A DNA stretch of 64,000 nucleotides, from the NCBI RefSeq assembly GCF_003725695.1, contig NZ_RJSE01000007.1:1428508-1492507 (forward strand), read 5' to 3'. The notes beneath the pieces were generated by a model, which ran no database searches, had not been told where the DNA came from, and worked only from the letters and a program-made list of their open reading frames with translations. Shown one piece after another: positions 24,492 through 32,747 of this stretch (positions within the stretch are counted from its first letter, which is position 1; each line of letters opens with the position of its first letter). Made by a program: the position numbers and the translations under genes. Source of the stretch: Nocardioides marmoriginsengisoli (lineage in GTDB: Bacteria > Actinomycetota > Actinomycetes > Propionibacteriales > Nocardioidaceae).

Positions 24492-25280
24492 TCAGACCTC
24501 CAGCGTCGTAGCCTCGCCGGGGTCGAGCCAGCTGATCCGGTCCGCGTACGACGACGTGGCCAGCACCGGCTCGGCCGGGCCGCGACCCTGCTGGAAGTGC
24601 GACCAGCCCTCGTAGTGCACCGGGACTACGTGCGTCGGCGCCACCAGGTCGATCAGCTTGGCGCCTTCCCGGGCGTCCATCGTGTAGCGCAGCCAGCCGG
24701 AGAGGTAGCGGAACCGGACCGACCCGAGGTGCAGCAGCAGCGTGCCGACGGAGATCCGCTGCGGGACCTCGCGCAGCGCCGGGTAGAGCACGGTGTCGCC
24801 GGTGATCCAGAGCTGGCCGTGCTGCTGGCCCTCCCAGGCCAGCGCGAAACCGATCACCGGCCCGGTGATCGGGTCGCTGCCGACCGGGCCGTGCCGGCAG
24901 GGCGTCGCGGTGATCGTGATCGTCGGCTTGCCCGGGGCCTCCAGGGTGAAGGTGTCCCACGCAGCCAGGCCGACCGCGCCGCGACCGAGCTTCGCCGCTC
25001 CCTTGACGGTGGTGACCGTCGTACCCCAGGAGGGCAGCAGGGCCGCCGCCGACGGGTCCAGGTTGTCGCCGTGGTGGTGGTGCGAGACCAGCGCCGCGTC
25101 GATCGGCCCGAGCTCGTCGGCCGCCATCGACGGGCCGACCAACTTGCGCGAGGTCGTGCCCCAGCCGAAGAAGTAGCGCTTGCCGGGCGGGTCGAAGGTC
25201 GGGTCGGTCAGGATCCGCCAGCCGGCGACCTCGAGGAGCGCGGTGGGTCCGCCGATGTGGGTGATCCGGGCCTCGGTCAT
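24492..25280 (-). CDS. Metallo-beta-lactamase fold hydrolase (UlaG-like)
   Basis: 262 residues. The metal motif reads HHHHGDN, that is HxHxDN in place of HxHxDH, a variant seen in this branch. GDT and a late VPVHYEGWSHF supply further ligands. Substrate unknown; relatives act on phosphodiesters or lactones. The ATG at 25280 (MTEARITHIGG) matches the family start; the frame extends 11 codons more. It converges on the AHSA1 gene with an 8-base gap. Confidence 0.83.
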   Translation of the reverse strand: MTEARITHIGGPTALLEVAGWRILTDPTFDPPGKRYFFGWGTTSRKLVGPSMAADELGPIDAALVSHHHHGDNLDPSAAALLPSWGTTVTTVKGAAKLGRGAVGLAAWDTFTLEAPGKPTITITATPCRHGPVGSDPITGPVIGFALAWEGQQHGQLWITGDTVLYPALREVPQRISVGTLLLHLGSVRFRYLSGWLRYTMDAREGAKLIDLVAPTHVVPVHYEGWSHFQQGRGPAEPVLATSSYADRISWLDPGEATTLEV

Positions 25281-25336
25281 CCGCCCATGCAATCGGACCC
25301 CGCGAGAAATCACCAGGCGTTGTCCACAGCTGCCCC

Positions 25337-25342
25337 TAGGGT
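25337..25342 (+). promoter_or_regulatory. -10 box, benE-like gene
   Basis: TAGGGT, 6 bases before the ATG at 25349; predicts a leaderless mRNA. Confidence 0.55.
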
Positions 25343-25348
25343 GCTGCC

Positions 25349-26524
25349 ATGACAGCGGATCGACTCCAGCCGGTCCTGGCCGGGGTGATGCTGGCGCTGG
25401 TCGGCTTCGCCAGCTCGTTCGCGGTGGTGCTGGCCGGGCTGCAGGCGGTCGGGGCCACCTCGGAGCAGGCGGCCTCCGGGCTGCTCGCGCTCCTGATCGC
25501 CCAGGCGGTCGGCGTCATCTGGCTGTCCCGGAGGCACCGGATCCCGCTGGTGCTCGCCTGGTCCACCCCGGGTGCCGCGCTCCTGGTCAGCTCGGGCGCC
25601 GTCGAAGGCGGCTGGCGCGCGGCGGTCGGAGCCTTCCTGGTCGTCGGCGCGCTGATCCTGCTGACCGCGCTCTGGCCCCGGCTCGGCGACCTGATCGCGG
25701 CGATCCCGACGCCGATCGCGCAGGCGATGCTGGCCGGCGTCCTGCTCTCGATCTGCGTGGAGCCGGTCCGGGTGCTGCTCGACCGGCCGTTCCTGGTGGC
25801 CCCGATCCTGGTGGTCTGGGTGGTGCTGCTGCGGGTGGCGCCGAAGCTCGCGGTGCCGGGAGCCTTCGTGGCCACCCTGGTGGTGATCACCGGCTACCTC
25901 GTCGACCACGGCGCCCCGGACCTCAGCCTGGCGCCGCAGGTCGTCTGGACCGAGCCGACCCTGAACTGGCAGGCGGTCGTCGGCCTCGCCGTCCCCCTGT
26001 ACGTCGTCACGATGGCCTCGCAGAACGTCCCTGGCGTCGCGGTGCTGGCGACCTTCGGCTACCGGGTGCCGTGGCGCGAGTCGATGACGGTGACCGGCCT
26101 GGGCACCGCGGCCGGTGCGATGGCGGGCGGGCACGCGGTCAACCTGGCCGCGATCACCGCGGCGATGGCGGCCTCGCCGGAGTCGCACCCGGACCGTGAC
26201 CGGCGCTGGATCGCGGCGTACACCTCCGGGTGGGCCTACCTGGTCCTGGCCGCCGTGTCGACCGCCTTGGTCGGCGTGGTCTCCGCGGCTCCGCACGGGC
26301 TCGTCGAGGTGGTCGCCGGGCTGGCGCTGCTGGGCACCCTGGGCGGAGCGCTGAAGGGTGCGACCGAGTCCGAGACCGGCCGCGAGGCCGCGGTGGTCAC
26401 GTTCGTCGTCGCCGCCAGCGGGGTGGCGTTCGGGGGAGTGGGGGCAGCGTTCTGGGCGTTGCTGGCGGGCCTGGTCGTGCACGGCGTTCTGAAGCTGGGT
26501 CGACCTTCTGCGCCGCGCATGTAA
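25349..26524 (+). CDS. benE: BenE-family benzoate/H+ symporter-like protein
   Basis: 391 residues with 11-12 membrane spans. Family features include AWSTPGAALL, IPTPIAQAMLAGVLL and the conserved GGHAVNLAAITAAM segment. BenE proteins import benzoate or related aromatic acids in some bacteria, but no benzoate catabolic genes are near, so the substrate is open. Confidence 0.85.
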   Translation: MTADRLQPVLAGVMLALVGFASSFAVVLAGLQAVGATSEQAASGLLALLIAQAVGVIWLSRRHRIPLVLAWSTPGAALLVSSGAVEGGWRAAVGAFLVVGALILLTALWPRLGDLIAAIPTPIAQAMLAGVLLSICVEPVRVLLDRPFLVAPILVVWVVLLRVAPKLAVPGAFVATLVVITGYLVDHGAPDLSLAPQVVWTEPTLNWQAVVGLAVPLYVVTMASQNVPGVAVLATFGYRVPWRESMTVTGLGTAAGAMAGGHAVNLAAITAAMAASPESHPDRDRRWIAAYTSGWAYLVLAAVSTALVGVVSAAPHGLVEVVAGLALLGTLGGALKGATESETGREAAVVTFVVAASGVAFGGVGAAFWALLAGLVVHGVLKLGRPSAPRM

Positions 26525-26535
26525 AATGCATGCAT
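26500..26535 (+). promoter_or_regulatory. vapBC promoter and palindrome
   Basis: TCGACC (26500-26505), 16 bases, TAAAAT (26522-26527, overlapping the benE stop), ATG 6 bases on. ATGCATGCAT (26526-26535) is a perfect palindrome over the start site, fitting autorepression by the antitoxin. Confidence 0.6.
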
Positions 26536-26800
26536 GACGGTTGCACTTCAGATCCGAGACGTTCCCGACGACATCCGTGATCTGCTCGCCGAGCAGGCAC
26601 GCACCCGCGGTCAGTCGATGCAGGCGTACCTGCTCGATGTCGTGGTACGGGAAGCGCAGCTGGGGTCGAAGGTGGATCTGTTCTGGCCGCCTGCGGAGTT
26701 CAGGATCGACGTGGCAGCGACCGGGCTCGATCCCGTGGCCATCGTTCGTGAGGGTCGAGACGGCGGTTTCGGCATCGATCGCGCCGAGCCGGACCGTTGA
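26534..26800 (+). CDS. vapB: VapB/FitA-type antitoxin
   Basis: 88 residues. N-terminal ribbon-helix-helix (MTVALQIRDVPDDIRDLL, then RTRGQSMQAYLLDVV) for operator binding; the C-terminal half should wrap around the toxin, and its Arg residues (EGRDGG, DRAEPDR) may enter the PIN active site. The gene overlaps vapC by four bases. Leaderless promoter with palindromic operator. Confidence 0.88.
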   Translation: MTVALQIRDVPDDIRDLLAEQARTRGQSMQAYLLDVVVREAQLGSKVDLFWPPAEFRIDVAATGLDPVAIVREGRDGGFGIDRAEPDR

Positions 26801-27198
26801 TCGTCGTGGACGCGTCGGCCTGGGCGATGTCGTTCCTCGACAGCACGGAATCGGGTGCTCGTGCTCGGGCGGCGCTGGAGACCGATCTCGACTGGGCGGC
26901 ACCGTCTCACGCACCGTTGGAGGTGCTTCGCACGCTCGGCAAATTCGAGCGAGCGGGCCACCTGACCCGTGAGGCGGCCGACGCGCACGCCGAACGAGTG
27001 GTTGCCCGCCGGGTGCGGTACAGCGCCGTCCAGTCCGACCTGCTGGCGTGGGTGTGGGGCCGACGCCACAACCTCTCCTTCTACGACGCTCCCTACGTCC
27101 ACCTGGCTGCCCGGCTCGGAGTCCCGCTGGTCACGCTCGACCGGCCCCTCGCGACCGCGGCGCAGACGCTGGGTGTCCAGGTCGTCGTTCCTGAGTAG
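26797..27198 (+). CDS. vapC: VapC PIN-domain toxin
   Basis: 133 residues. PIN-type ribonuclease; acidic metal-binding residues occur in IVVDASAW (Asp5), PLEVLRTL, FYDAPYVHLA and LVTLDRPLA, so it looks active. TTG start at 26797 overlapping the vapB stop; starting at the next GTG would delete the first beta strand. VapC toxins typically cleave tRNA or rRNA when the antitoxin is degraded. Confidence 0.9.
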   Translation: MIVVDASAWAMSFLDSTESGARARAALETDLDWAAPSHAPLEVLRTLGKFERAGHLTREAADAHAERVVARRVRYSAVQSDLLAWVWGRRHNLSFYDAPYVHLAARLGVPLVTLDRPLATAAQTLGVQVVVPE

Positions 27199-27201
27199 CC
27201 T
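27196..27201 (+). promoter_or_regulatory. -10 box, HIT-protein gene
   Basis: TAGCCT, overlapping the vapC stop codon, 6 bases before the ATG at 27208. Confidence 0.55.
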
Positions 27202-27207
27202 CACCGG

Positions 27208-27618
27208 ATGACCTGCCTCTTCTGCGACATCGCCGCCGGCGCGACACCGGCCGACGTCGTCCTCGCCGACGACGACTTCGTGGCGTTCCTCGACATCCGC
27301 CCGCTCTTCAAGGGGCACGCCCTGCTGGTGCCGCGGCAGCACCTGGTCACCCTCCCGGACCTGCCGGCCGGGCTGCGCGACGGGTTCCTCGAGCGCGCCC
27401 AGCGGCTGGCGACCGCGATGCTCGACGCCCTGGGCGCCCAGGGATCATTCGTGGCGATGAACAACACCGTCTCGCAGTCCGTGCCGCACCTGCACTGCCA
27501 CGTCGTACCCCGGACCAAGGGCGACGGGCTCAAGGGCTTCTTCTGGCCGCGGACGAAGTACGCCGATGCCGCCGAGTCCGCGGACTACGCGAGCCGGCTG
27601 GCGTCCTCGCTCAGCTGA
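27208..27618 (+). CDS. HIT-family nucleotide hydrolase/transferase
   Basis: 136 residues. A CLFCDIAAG start (two Cys of the usual zinc site), LDIRPLFKGHALLVPRQH, and the histidine triad HLHCHVVPR. Acts on nucleotide phosphoramidates or dinucleotides. The last 34 bases overlap the 3' end of the convergent PAP2 gene. Confidence 0.92.
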   Translation: MTCLFCDIAAGATPADVVLADDDFVAFLDIRPLFKGHALLVPRQHLVTLPDLPAGLRDGFLERAQRLATAMLDALGAQGSFVAMNNTVSQSVPHLHCHVVPRTKGDGLKGFFWPRTKYADAAESADYASRLASSLS

Positions 27619-28688
27619 TCCTCGTCCCCGTCGAAGTCCTTGCGGGTTCCGCGCTCGATCAGCTTCGGTATCCCGTTGACGTGGTTGCCGGTGCCGAGCG
27701 CCGCCAGGTACACGGCCAGGGCGCCGAGGACGAAGCCGCCGAGCGCGTCCAGCGAGAAGTGCCAGCCGAAGTAGATGGTGGCCACGATCGTCAGCCCCAG
27801 GTAGGTCCAGGAGACGATCCGGGCCGCCTTCGGCGCGACGATCAGGGTGAGGAAGAGCGAGATCGTGACCATGATCCCGACGTGCAGCGACGGGAACGCG
27901 GCGATCGTCTGCAGCACGTTGGTGCCGTGCGGGTCGCCGCCCGGACCGCCGAACGGCGGCACCCCCGGCACGACCAGCATCCGGTCGCGGAGCAGGTTGT
28001 CGACCAGCTGCTCGGTGTAGGTCCGCTTCAGGTCGGTGAAGTCGGCGGGGTAGCTGTACGCCGGGCCGAGGGTCGGCAGGCTGAAGTAGCCGACGGCGCC
28101 CAGGCCCCAGCACAGCGAGATCGCGGTGACGTACCAGGAACCGGCCGCCGGCGCGCGGGTGAAGATCAGCGCGATCGCGATCGAGACCGGCACCAGCACG
28201 ATCCAGGAGACGTAGATGAACGAGAAGAACTCCGCGGCCCACGACGTGCCGAAGATGCTGTGCAGCACGTTGGCCGGGTCGTTGCCGAACCAGAGCGCGT
28301 GGTCGATCCTCTCCAGGCGCTCGTCCCAGATGTGCTCGTTGACGAACGGCACGTAGCTCTTGAGGTTGCGGAACGCGGCGTACGAGACGTACCAGGTCGC
28401 CAGGCCGGTGAGGGCGAACACGGTGTGCCGGCGGTTCCAGCGCTCCTGGACGACCTCGGCGAAGCGGTCCCGGAACCCGCTCCAGTCGGTCCGGCTGCGA
28501 CCGATCGCGCGCGGCAGCACGTCCAGCAACCAGGCCAGTCCGAGGATCGCAGGGATCTGGATGTACGCCGGTACGACGACGCCGTCCGGATCCCGGATCG
28601 GCAGGTCCTGGACGTAGGAGACCACCCACGTCGCGACTGCGAGTGCGAGTGCACACGCCCCCCCGAACATGAAGTTGGCTTTTCCCAC
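27585..28688 (-). CDS. PAP2/inositolphosphotransferase (Aur1-like) membrane protein
   Basis: 367 residues, six or more spans. The phosphatase signature is split as usual: FPSLHVGIM and a later WHFSLDALGGF, with an upstream Arg/Lys-rich part (DLKRTY). Such proteins hydrolyse or transfer lipid phosphate groups at the outer face of the membrane; an exact lipid is not evident. The GTG at 28688 is favoured by a TAGGCT box 7 bases upstream; ATG 28670 is the alternative. The acidic C-terminal tail is encoded in the overlap with the HIT gene. Confidence 0.78.
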   Translation of the reverse strand: MGKANFMFGGACALALAVATWVVSYVQDLPIRDPDGVVVPAYIQIPAILGLAWLLDVLPRAIGRSRTDWSGFRDRFAEVVQERWNRRHTVFALTGLATWYVSYAAFRNLKSYVPFVNEHIWDERLERIDHALWFGNDPANVLHSIFGTSWAAEFFSFIYVSWIVLVPVSIAIALIFTRAPAAGSWYVTAISLCWGLGAVGYFSLPTLGPAYSYPADFTDLKRTYTEQLVDNLLRDRMLVVPGVPPFGGPGGDPHGTNVLQTIAAFPSLHVGIMVTISLFLTLIVAPKAARIVSWTYLGLTIVATIYFGWHFSLDALGGFVLGALAVYLAALGTGNHVNGIPKLIERGTRKDFDGDEDQLSEDASRLA

Positions 28689-28695
28689 GGGGTGC

Positions 28696-28701
28696 AGCCT
28701 A
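28696..28701 (-). promoter_or_regulatory. -10 box, PAP2 gene
   Basis: TAGGCT on the minus strand, 7 bases before the GTG at 28688. Confidence 0.5.
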
Positions 28702-28817
28702 AGCGGTTGCCGGTCCAGGTGCGTCGACCGACCTCGGTACGGCGCGGTGCAGGACCTAGAGTGGCGGTGCCGCTCGCAGGGCGAGCGCGTCACACCGAAT
28801 CTGAACAAGGAGCATTC

Positions 28818-29576
28818 ATGGGTCGTTACGACGGTCGCGTCGCCATCATCACCGGAGCGGCGCGCGGGATCGGCGCCGGCACCGCCAAGCGGTTCGCCGA
28901 CGAGGGCGCCGCAGTCGCCATCTTCGACATCAACGAGGAGCAGGCGGCCGAGACGGCAGCCGGTCTCGGTGGCGCCGCCCAGGCGATCGGAGTGGGCGTC
29001 AACGTCACCGACGCGGCCTCGGTCGACGCCGGCGTGGCCCGGGTCATCGACGAGCTCGGCGGCCTGCACGTGATCATCAACAACGCCGGCATCACCCGCG
29101 ACAACCTGCTCTTCAAGCTCACCGAGGACGACTGGGACTCGGTGATGAACGTGCACCTCAAGGGCGCGTTCCTGATGAGCAAGGCCGCGCAGAAGACGTT
29201 CGTGGACCAGAAGTACGGCAAGATCCTGAACCTCTCGAGCATCTCCGCCAACGGCAACCGCGGCCAGGCGAACTACTCGGCCGCGAAGGCCGGCGTCCAG
29301 GGCTTCACCAAGACCCTGGCGCTGGAGCTCGGCCCGTTCGGCGTGAACGTGAACGCGATCGCGCCCGGATTCATCGCCACCGAGATGACCGACGACACCG
29401 CTCGCCGGCTCAAGATGGACGTCGACGAGTTCCGCAAGCTCAACGCCGAGGCGAACCCGGTCCGCCGGGTCGGCTTCCCCGAGGACATCGCCGCCGCGGC
29501 CGCATTCCTCTGCAGCGACGAGGCGTCGTACATCACCGGTCAGACCCTGTACGTCGACGGCGGCGCCAAGATCTGA
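28818..29576 (+). CDS. fabG: 3-oxoacyl-ACP reductase (FabG-like SDR)
   Basis: 252 residues. TGAARGIG, NNAGITRDNLLFKL, Ser in LNLSSISANG, YSAAKAG and a C-terminal GQTLYVDGGAKI are close to FabG rather than to a generic SDR. It reduces 3-ketoacyl chains, probably with NADPH, in fatty-acid or polyketide-like synthesis. AAGGAG is seven bases before the ATG. A terminator follows. A TetR gene lies two genes downstream. Confidence 0.87.
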   Translation: MGRYDGRVAIITGAARGIGAGTAKRFADEGAAVAIFDINEEQAAETAAGLGGAAQAIGVGVNVTDAASVDAGVARVIDELGGLHVIINNAGITRDNLLFKLTEDDWDSVMNVHLKGAFLMSKAAQKTFVDQKYGKILNLSSISANGNRGQANYSAAKAGVQGFTKTLALELGPFGVNVNAIAPGFIATEMTDDTARRLKMDVDEFRKLNAEANPVRRVGFPEDIAAAAAFLCSDEASYITGQTLYVDGGAKI

Positions 29577-29612
29577 CGAAAGTCACCTAACACACACGAC
29601 TTTCCAACACGC

Positions 29613-29644
29613 GAGGCCCCCTCCCGGATTCGGGAGGGGGCCTC
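29613..29644 (+). terminator. Terminator after fabG
   Basis: GAGGCCCCCTCCCG-GATT-CGGGAGGGGGCCTC, a perfect 14-bp stem. The next gene's ATG (29649) starts four bases after the stem. Confidence 0.85.
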
Positions 29645-29648
29645 CGTC

Positions 29649-30695
29649 ATGCTTGGCGCCATGAGAGCACGTGCGTCCCGGACCTCCCGTACCCGTCGCA
29701 GCGCCCTGACCGCGCTGACCCTGCTGCTCGCCGCGAGCCTGGTGCTCGCCGGCTGCGGCGGCAAGGAGAAGAAGGCCGAGCGTCCTGACTCGCAGCCGAC
29801 CGAGGGCGGCACCGAGCTCGCTGCGGTCTGGCCGCTGACCGGCCTCCCGGTGGAGACGGAGACGCCGGACCACCCGGTGATCGTGGTCAAGATCGACAAC
29901 TCCCAGGCCAGCGACCCGCAGTACGGGCTCGGCTCGGCGGACCTGGTGGTCGAGGAGATGGTCGAGGGCGGCTACACCCGGCTGGCGACCGCGTTCTACT
30001 CCAAGCTCCCCAAGAAGGCCGGCCCGGTCCGCTCGGCGCGCGCCTCCGACATCGGCATCGTCACGCCGACCCACGCCGCGCTCGTCGCCAGCGGCGCCGC
30101 TCCGCCGACGAAGCGCCGGCTGGCCCGGGCCGGAGTCCGCTTCTACGAGGAGGGCGTCGCCGGCACCTACCGGGACTCCTCCGAGCACGACGCGCTGCAC
30201 AGCGTCTTCATCGACCTGCCGAAGTTCGCGAAGTCGCTGAAGAAGAAGGCGCTCGTCCCGGCCAGCTACCTGCCGTGGGGCTCGGAGTCCGACTTCGTCG
30301 GCGTCGCACCGGCCACCAGCGTCTCGGTGCGGTTCAGCCCGATCACCACCACGAAGTTCAAGTGGAACGGCAAGAAGTACCTGAACACCGACACCTACGC
30401 CCGCGCCGGCGACCAGTTCAAGGCCGACTCGGTGCTGGTGCTGCGGACCCGCGAGGGTGACGCCGGCTACCGCGATCCGGCGGGCAACCCGGTGCCGGAG
30501 ACGCTGTTCTTCGGCAAGGGCCAGCTGCTGCTCTTCCACAACGGCCAGGTCGTCCGGGGCACCTGGGCCAAGGAGACCCGTGAGTCGCCGCTGGTGCTGA
30601 ACACCGCCGCCGGCCCGCTCAAGGTGCCGGCCGGGCACGTCTGGATCGAGCTGCTGCCCCGCGACAGCCAGGGCGGCAAGGTCACCTTCAAGTAG
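29649..30695 (+). CDS. DUF3048 domain lipoprotein (YerB-like)
   Basis: 348 residues. Lipobox SLVLAGC (Cys about 37 from this start), then DUF3048: WPLTGLPV, VVKIDNSQASDPQYGL, GPVRSARASDIGI and a C-terminal GHVWIELLP. Family function unknown; YerB-like proteins are extracytoplasmic. The ATG at 29661 (MRARASRTSR) would give an equally good signal peptide and may be the real start because 29649 abuts the terminator stem. Confidence 0.87.
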   Translation: MLGAMRARASRTSRTRRSALTALTLLLAASLVLAGCGGKEKKAERPDSQPTEGGTELAAVWPLTGLPVETETPDHPVIVVKIDNSQASDPQYGLGSADLVVEEMVEGGYTRLATAFYSKLPKKAGPVRSARASDIGIVTPTHAALVASGAAPPTKRRLARAGVRFYEEGVAGTYRDSSEHDALHSVFIDLPKFAKSLKKKALVPASYLPWGSESDFVGVAPATSVSVRFSPITTTKFKWNGKKYLNTDTYARAGDQFKADSVLVLRTREGDAGYRDPAGNPVPETLFFGKGQLLLFHNGQVVRGTWAKETRESPLVLNTAAGPLKVPAGHVWIELLPRDSQGGKVTFK

Positions 30696-30700
30696 CGGCG

Positions 30701-31423
30701 CTACTCGTCGTCCTCGTCGTCGGGGAGCAAGTCCTCGGGGTCCGGTAGCGCGACGCCGCTCTCGGCGAGCGAGCGCAGACCGGCGAGGATGAACGCGATC
30801 GCGGTCTCGACCTGCGCCACGGCGACCTTCGGGTTGGCCGCGGTGCTGACCGATTCCCCGGCCGCGGACATCGCACCGAAGAAGATCCGGCTGAAGGTCT
30901 CGAGCATGTCCTCGGAGAGGTCGTAGGCGGAGTCCTCGAGGACCAGTCGCACCATCTCCTGGACCAGCCCGTAGCTGGAGCGCTCCTCCTGCTCGCGGAA
31001 CCGCTCGTAGCCGAGCACTGCCGGACCCTCCTGGATGACCACGCGCTGGTACGACGCGTCCTGGACGATCTGCAGGAACGCGCGCAGGCCGATCAGGGCC
31101 TTGTCCCAGGGGTCCTTGGACTTCTTGAGGGCGGTCCGGATCTGGGCGGAGGCATCCGCCTCGATCTGCTCGAAGACGGCCTCGAAGACCGCCTGCTTGC
31201 CGGTGAAGTGGTGGTAGAGCGCGCCCTTGGTGACCCGGGCGGCGGTCACGATCGCGTCCAGGCTGGTGGCGGCGTACCCCTGATCGGTGAAGAGCTTGAG
31301 GGCTTCGTCGACCAGGGCGCGCTTGGTCGAGGCCGAGTACTGCGCCCGCCGGGAGACGACCGGGACCTTCGGCACCTTGGGGAGCGTGGCGCGGATCTTC
31401 TCGGCCGGTGAGCGGGATGGCAT
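30701..31423 (-). CDS. TetR/AcrR-family regulator
   Basis: 240 residues. After a 35-residue basic leader comes the helix-turn-helix (TSLDAIVTAARVTKGALYHHFTGKQ) and a long ligand domain ending in an acidic tail (DPEDLLPDDEDDE). Two candidate operator sites lie in the 136-base region shared with the divergent gene at 31560, so it probably represses both. Converges on the DUF3048 gene with a 5-base gap. Confidence 0.87.
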   Translation of the reverse strand: MPSRSPAEKIRATLPKVPKVPVVSRRAQYSASTKRALVDEALKLFTDQGYAATSLDAIVTAARVTKGALYHHFTGKQAVFEAVFEQIEADASAQIRTALKKSKDPWDKALIGLRAFLQIVQDASYQRVVIQEGPAVLGYERFREQEERSSYGLVQEMVRLVLEDSAYDLSEDMLETFSRIFFGAMSAAGESVSTAANPKVAVAQVETAIAFILAGLRSLAESGVALPDPEDLLPDDEDDE

Positions 31424-31429
31424 TCCCTC

Positions 31430-31435
31430 AGTCTA
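31430..31435 (-). promoter_or_regulatory. -10 box of the tetR gene at 31423
   Basis: TAGACT on the minus strand, 6 bases before the ATG; operator-like sequence follows immediately upstream. Confidence 0.6.
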
Positions 31436-31436
31436 G

Positions 31437-31453
31437 AACCGACCGGCGGTATG
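31437..31453. promoter_or_regulatory. Candidate TetR operator, proximal
   Basis: ACCGACCGGCGGTA is an imperfect palindrome centred on CCGG, between the -35 and -10 positions of the tetR promoter. It shares CGGTATGTG with the distal site. Confidence 0.45.
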
Positions 31454-31488
31454 TGTGAGACGTCACGGTCGCGGAACGCCGATCTGGA

Positions 31489-31537
31489 TTGCCTCCGCCG
31501 GATCGTCTGCATACTCTGAGTACGTACCAACGGTATG
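31489..31537 (+). promoter_or_regulatory. Promoter and distal TetR operator for the gene at 31560
   Basis: TTGCCT (31489-31494), 17 bases, TACTCT (31512-31517). TACC-AAC-GGTA (31525-31535) lies at the expected transcription start, where a bound repressor would block initiation. Confidence 0.5.
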
Positions 31538-31559
31538 TGAATGAGAAAGGATGTGGACC

Positions 31560-32093
31560 ATGACCTGGAACGCTTTCCATCACCGCGGAGAGATCCTCCA
31601 AACCGTTATCGACACCGCAGACCTGCGCCTCGACGGCGTCCTGCCGATGGACCTTCCGGGCGTCCCCGAGACGTTCCACGACGAGCTCGACCTGATCGCA
31701 GCGCTGAGCCTGAAGTGGCACGCCCGCCTGTCCGGCAACATCGAGCGCGAGCTGATGGCTCAGCCGCTGGACCTGGAGGCCGCGATCACGCACGCCTGGA
31801 GCAAGTCCAGCCAGGAGGCGCCGGGCATCCGCCTGATCATCGACCGCTACACCGAGTCGCCGAGCGACCCGGAGATGGCGGCGGCGCTGGGCCGGGCCCA
31901 GGAGAAGGAATGGCTCAAGCTGGCCTCGGCGGCCGGTCTCGCCAGCGACGAGAGCGCCTCGGCGGCTCGTGCCGGTGAGCGGGTCTCCCGCAACGCCCGG
32001 ATCGGCGCGCCCGTGCCGACCGGATCCCCGAATGTCGACGCAGTGGCAACTCCCTCCCTCGTCGATCGGATCCGCGCGGTTCTCGCCGCCTGA
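31560..32093 (+). CDS. Conserved hypothetical protein divergent from TetR
   Basis: 177 residues, soluble, mostly helical, no signal peptide, no cysteine. It begins MTWNAFHHRGEIL, contains DELDLIAALSLKWHARLSGNIER and ends in a low-complexity hinge plus VDRIRAVLAA. I do not recognise a family. GAGAAAGG gives good spacing to the ATG at 31560; the ATG at 31551 is too close to it. Control by the adjacent TetR is likely. Confidence 0.75.
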   Translation: MTWNAFHHRGEILQTVIDTADLRLDGVLPMDLPGVPETFHDELDLIAALSLKWHARLSGNIERELMAQPLDLEAAITHAWSKSSQEAPGIRLIIDRYTESPSDPEMAAALGRAQEKEWLKLASAAGLASDESASAARAGERVSRNARIGAPVPTGSPNVDAVATPSLVDRIRAVLAA

Positions 32094-32110
32094 TCCGAAC
32101 TCCCACGACG

Positions 32111-32149
32111 ATCCCCGGGTGCCTCCCCTCCCTTTGAGGCCCCGGGGAT
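32111..32149 (+). terminator. Terminator
   Basis: ATCCCCGGG/CCCGGGGAT plus GCCTC/GAGGC with one bulged base and a 9-10 base loop, followed by TCGTC. Confidence 0.75.
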
Positions 32150-32162
32150 TCGTCATGAGTGC

Positions 32163-32168
32163 GACCAT
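32163..32168 (+). promoter_or_regulatory. -10 box, yqgE-like gene
   Basis: GACCAT, 6 bases before the ATG at 32175; weaker than the others. Confidence 0.35.
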
Positions 32169-32174
32169 AGGGAC

Positions 32175-32726
32175 ATGGAGCCGGTAGCTGGGAGTCTGCT
32201 GGTCGCCGCACCGACGATGAGCGACCCGAACTTCGCGCGCACGATCGTGCTGCTCCTCGACGCCGGTCACGACGGCGCGCTCGGGGTGGTGCTGAACCGG
32301 CCGACCGACCTCGAGGTGGCCGCGGTGCTGCAGCCGTGGGCGGGCGTCGTCTCCGGGCCGGACGTGCTGTTCTCCGGCGGGCCGGTCGAGACCGACAGCG
32401 CGCTCGCGGTCGCGAACGTTCCCGACGACGACGAGCCGGTCGGCTGGCGACGGGTGTTCGCCTCGACCGGGCTGGTCGACCTCGACGTACCGGTCGAGCT
32501 GCTGGCCTCGGCGGTGTCGAGTCTCCGGATCTTCGCCGGCTACGCGGGCTGGTCCGCGGGTCAGCTCGAGGACGAGATCGCCGACGGCGCCTGGTACGTC
32601 GTCCCGGCCGAGGAGTCCGACGCGTTCGGGGCCGACCCCGCCGGGCTCTGGGCCACCGTGCTGCGCCGCCAGGGCGGCCAGCTCGCGATGCTCGCCACGA
32701 TGCCCTCCGAGCCGACGATGAACTGA
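32175..32726 (+). CDS. UPF0301/YqgE (AlgH-like) family protein
   Basis: 183 residues, a typical length. SLLVAAPTMSDPNFARTIVLLL, GALGVVLNRPT, FSGGPVE and FAGYAGWSAGQLEDEI are the four conserved blocks. Function unresolved in the family. No leader is apparent. Confidence 0.92.
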   Translation: MEPVAGSLLVAAPTMSDPNFARTIVLLLDAGHDGALGVVLNRPTDLEVAAVLQPWAGVVSGPDVLFSGGPVETDSALAVANVPDDDEPVGWRRVFASTGLVDLDVPVELLASAVSSLRIFAGYAGWSAGQLEDEIADGAWYVVPAEESDAFGADPAGLWATVLRRQGGQLAMLATMPSEPTMN

Positions 32727-32735
32727 GCCTCGCGC

Positions 32736-32741
32736 TAGGAT
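32736..32741 (+). promoter_or_regulatory. -10 box, DUF3039 gene
   Basis: TAGGAT, 6 bases before the ATG at 32748. Confidence 0.6.
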
Positions 32742-32747
32742 TCCCCG

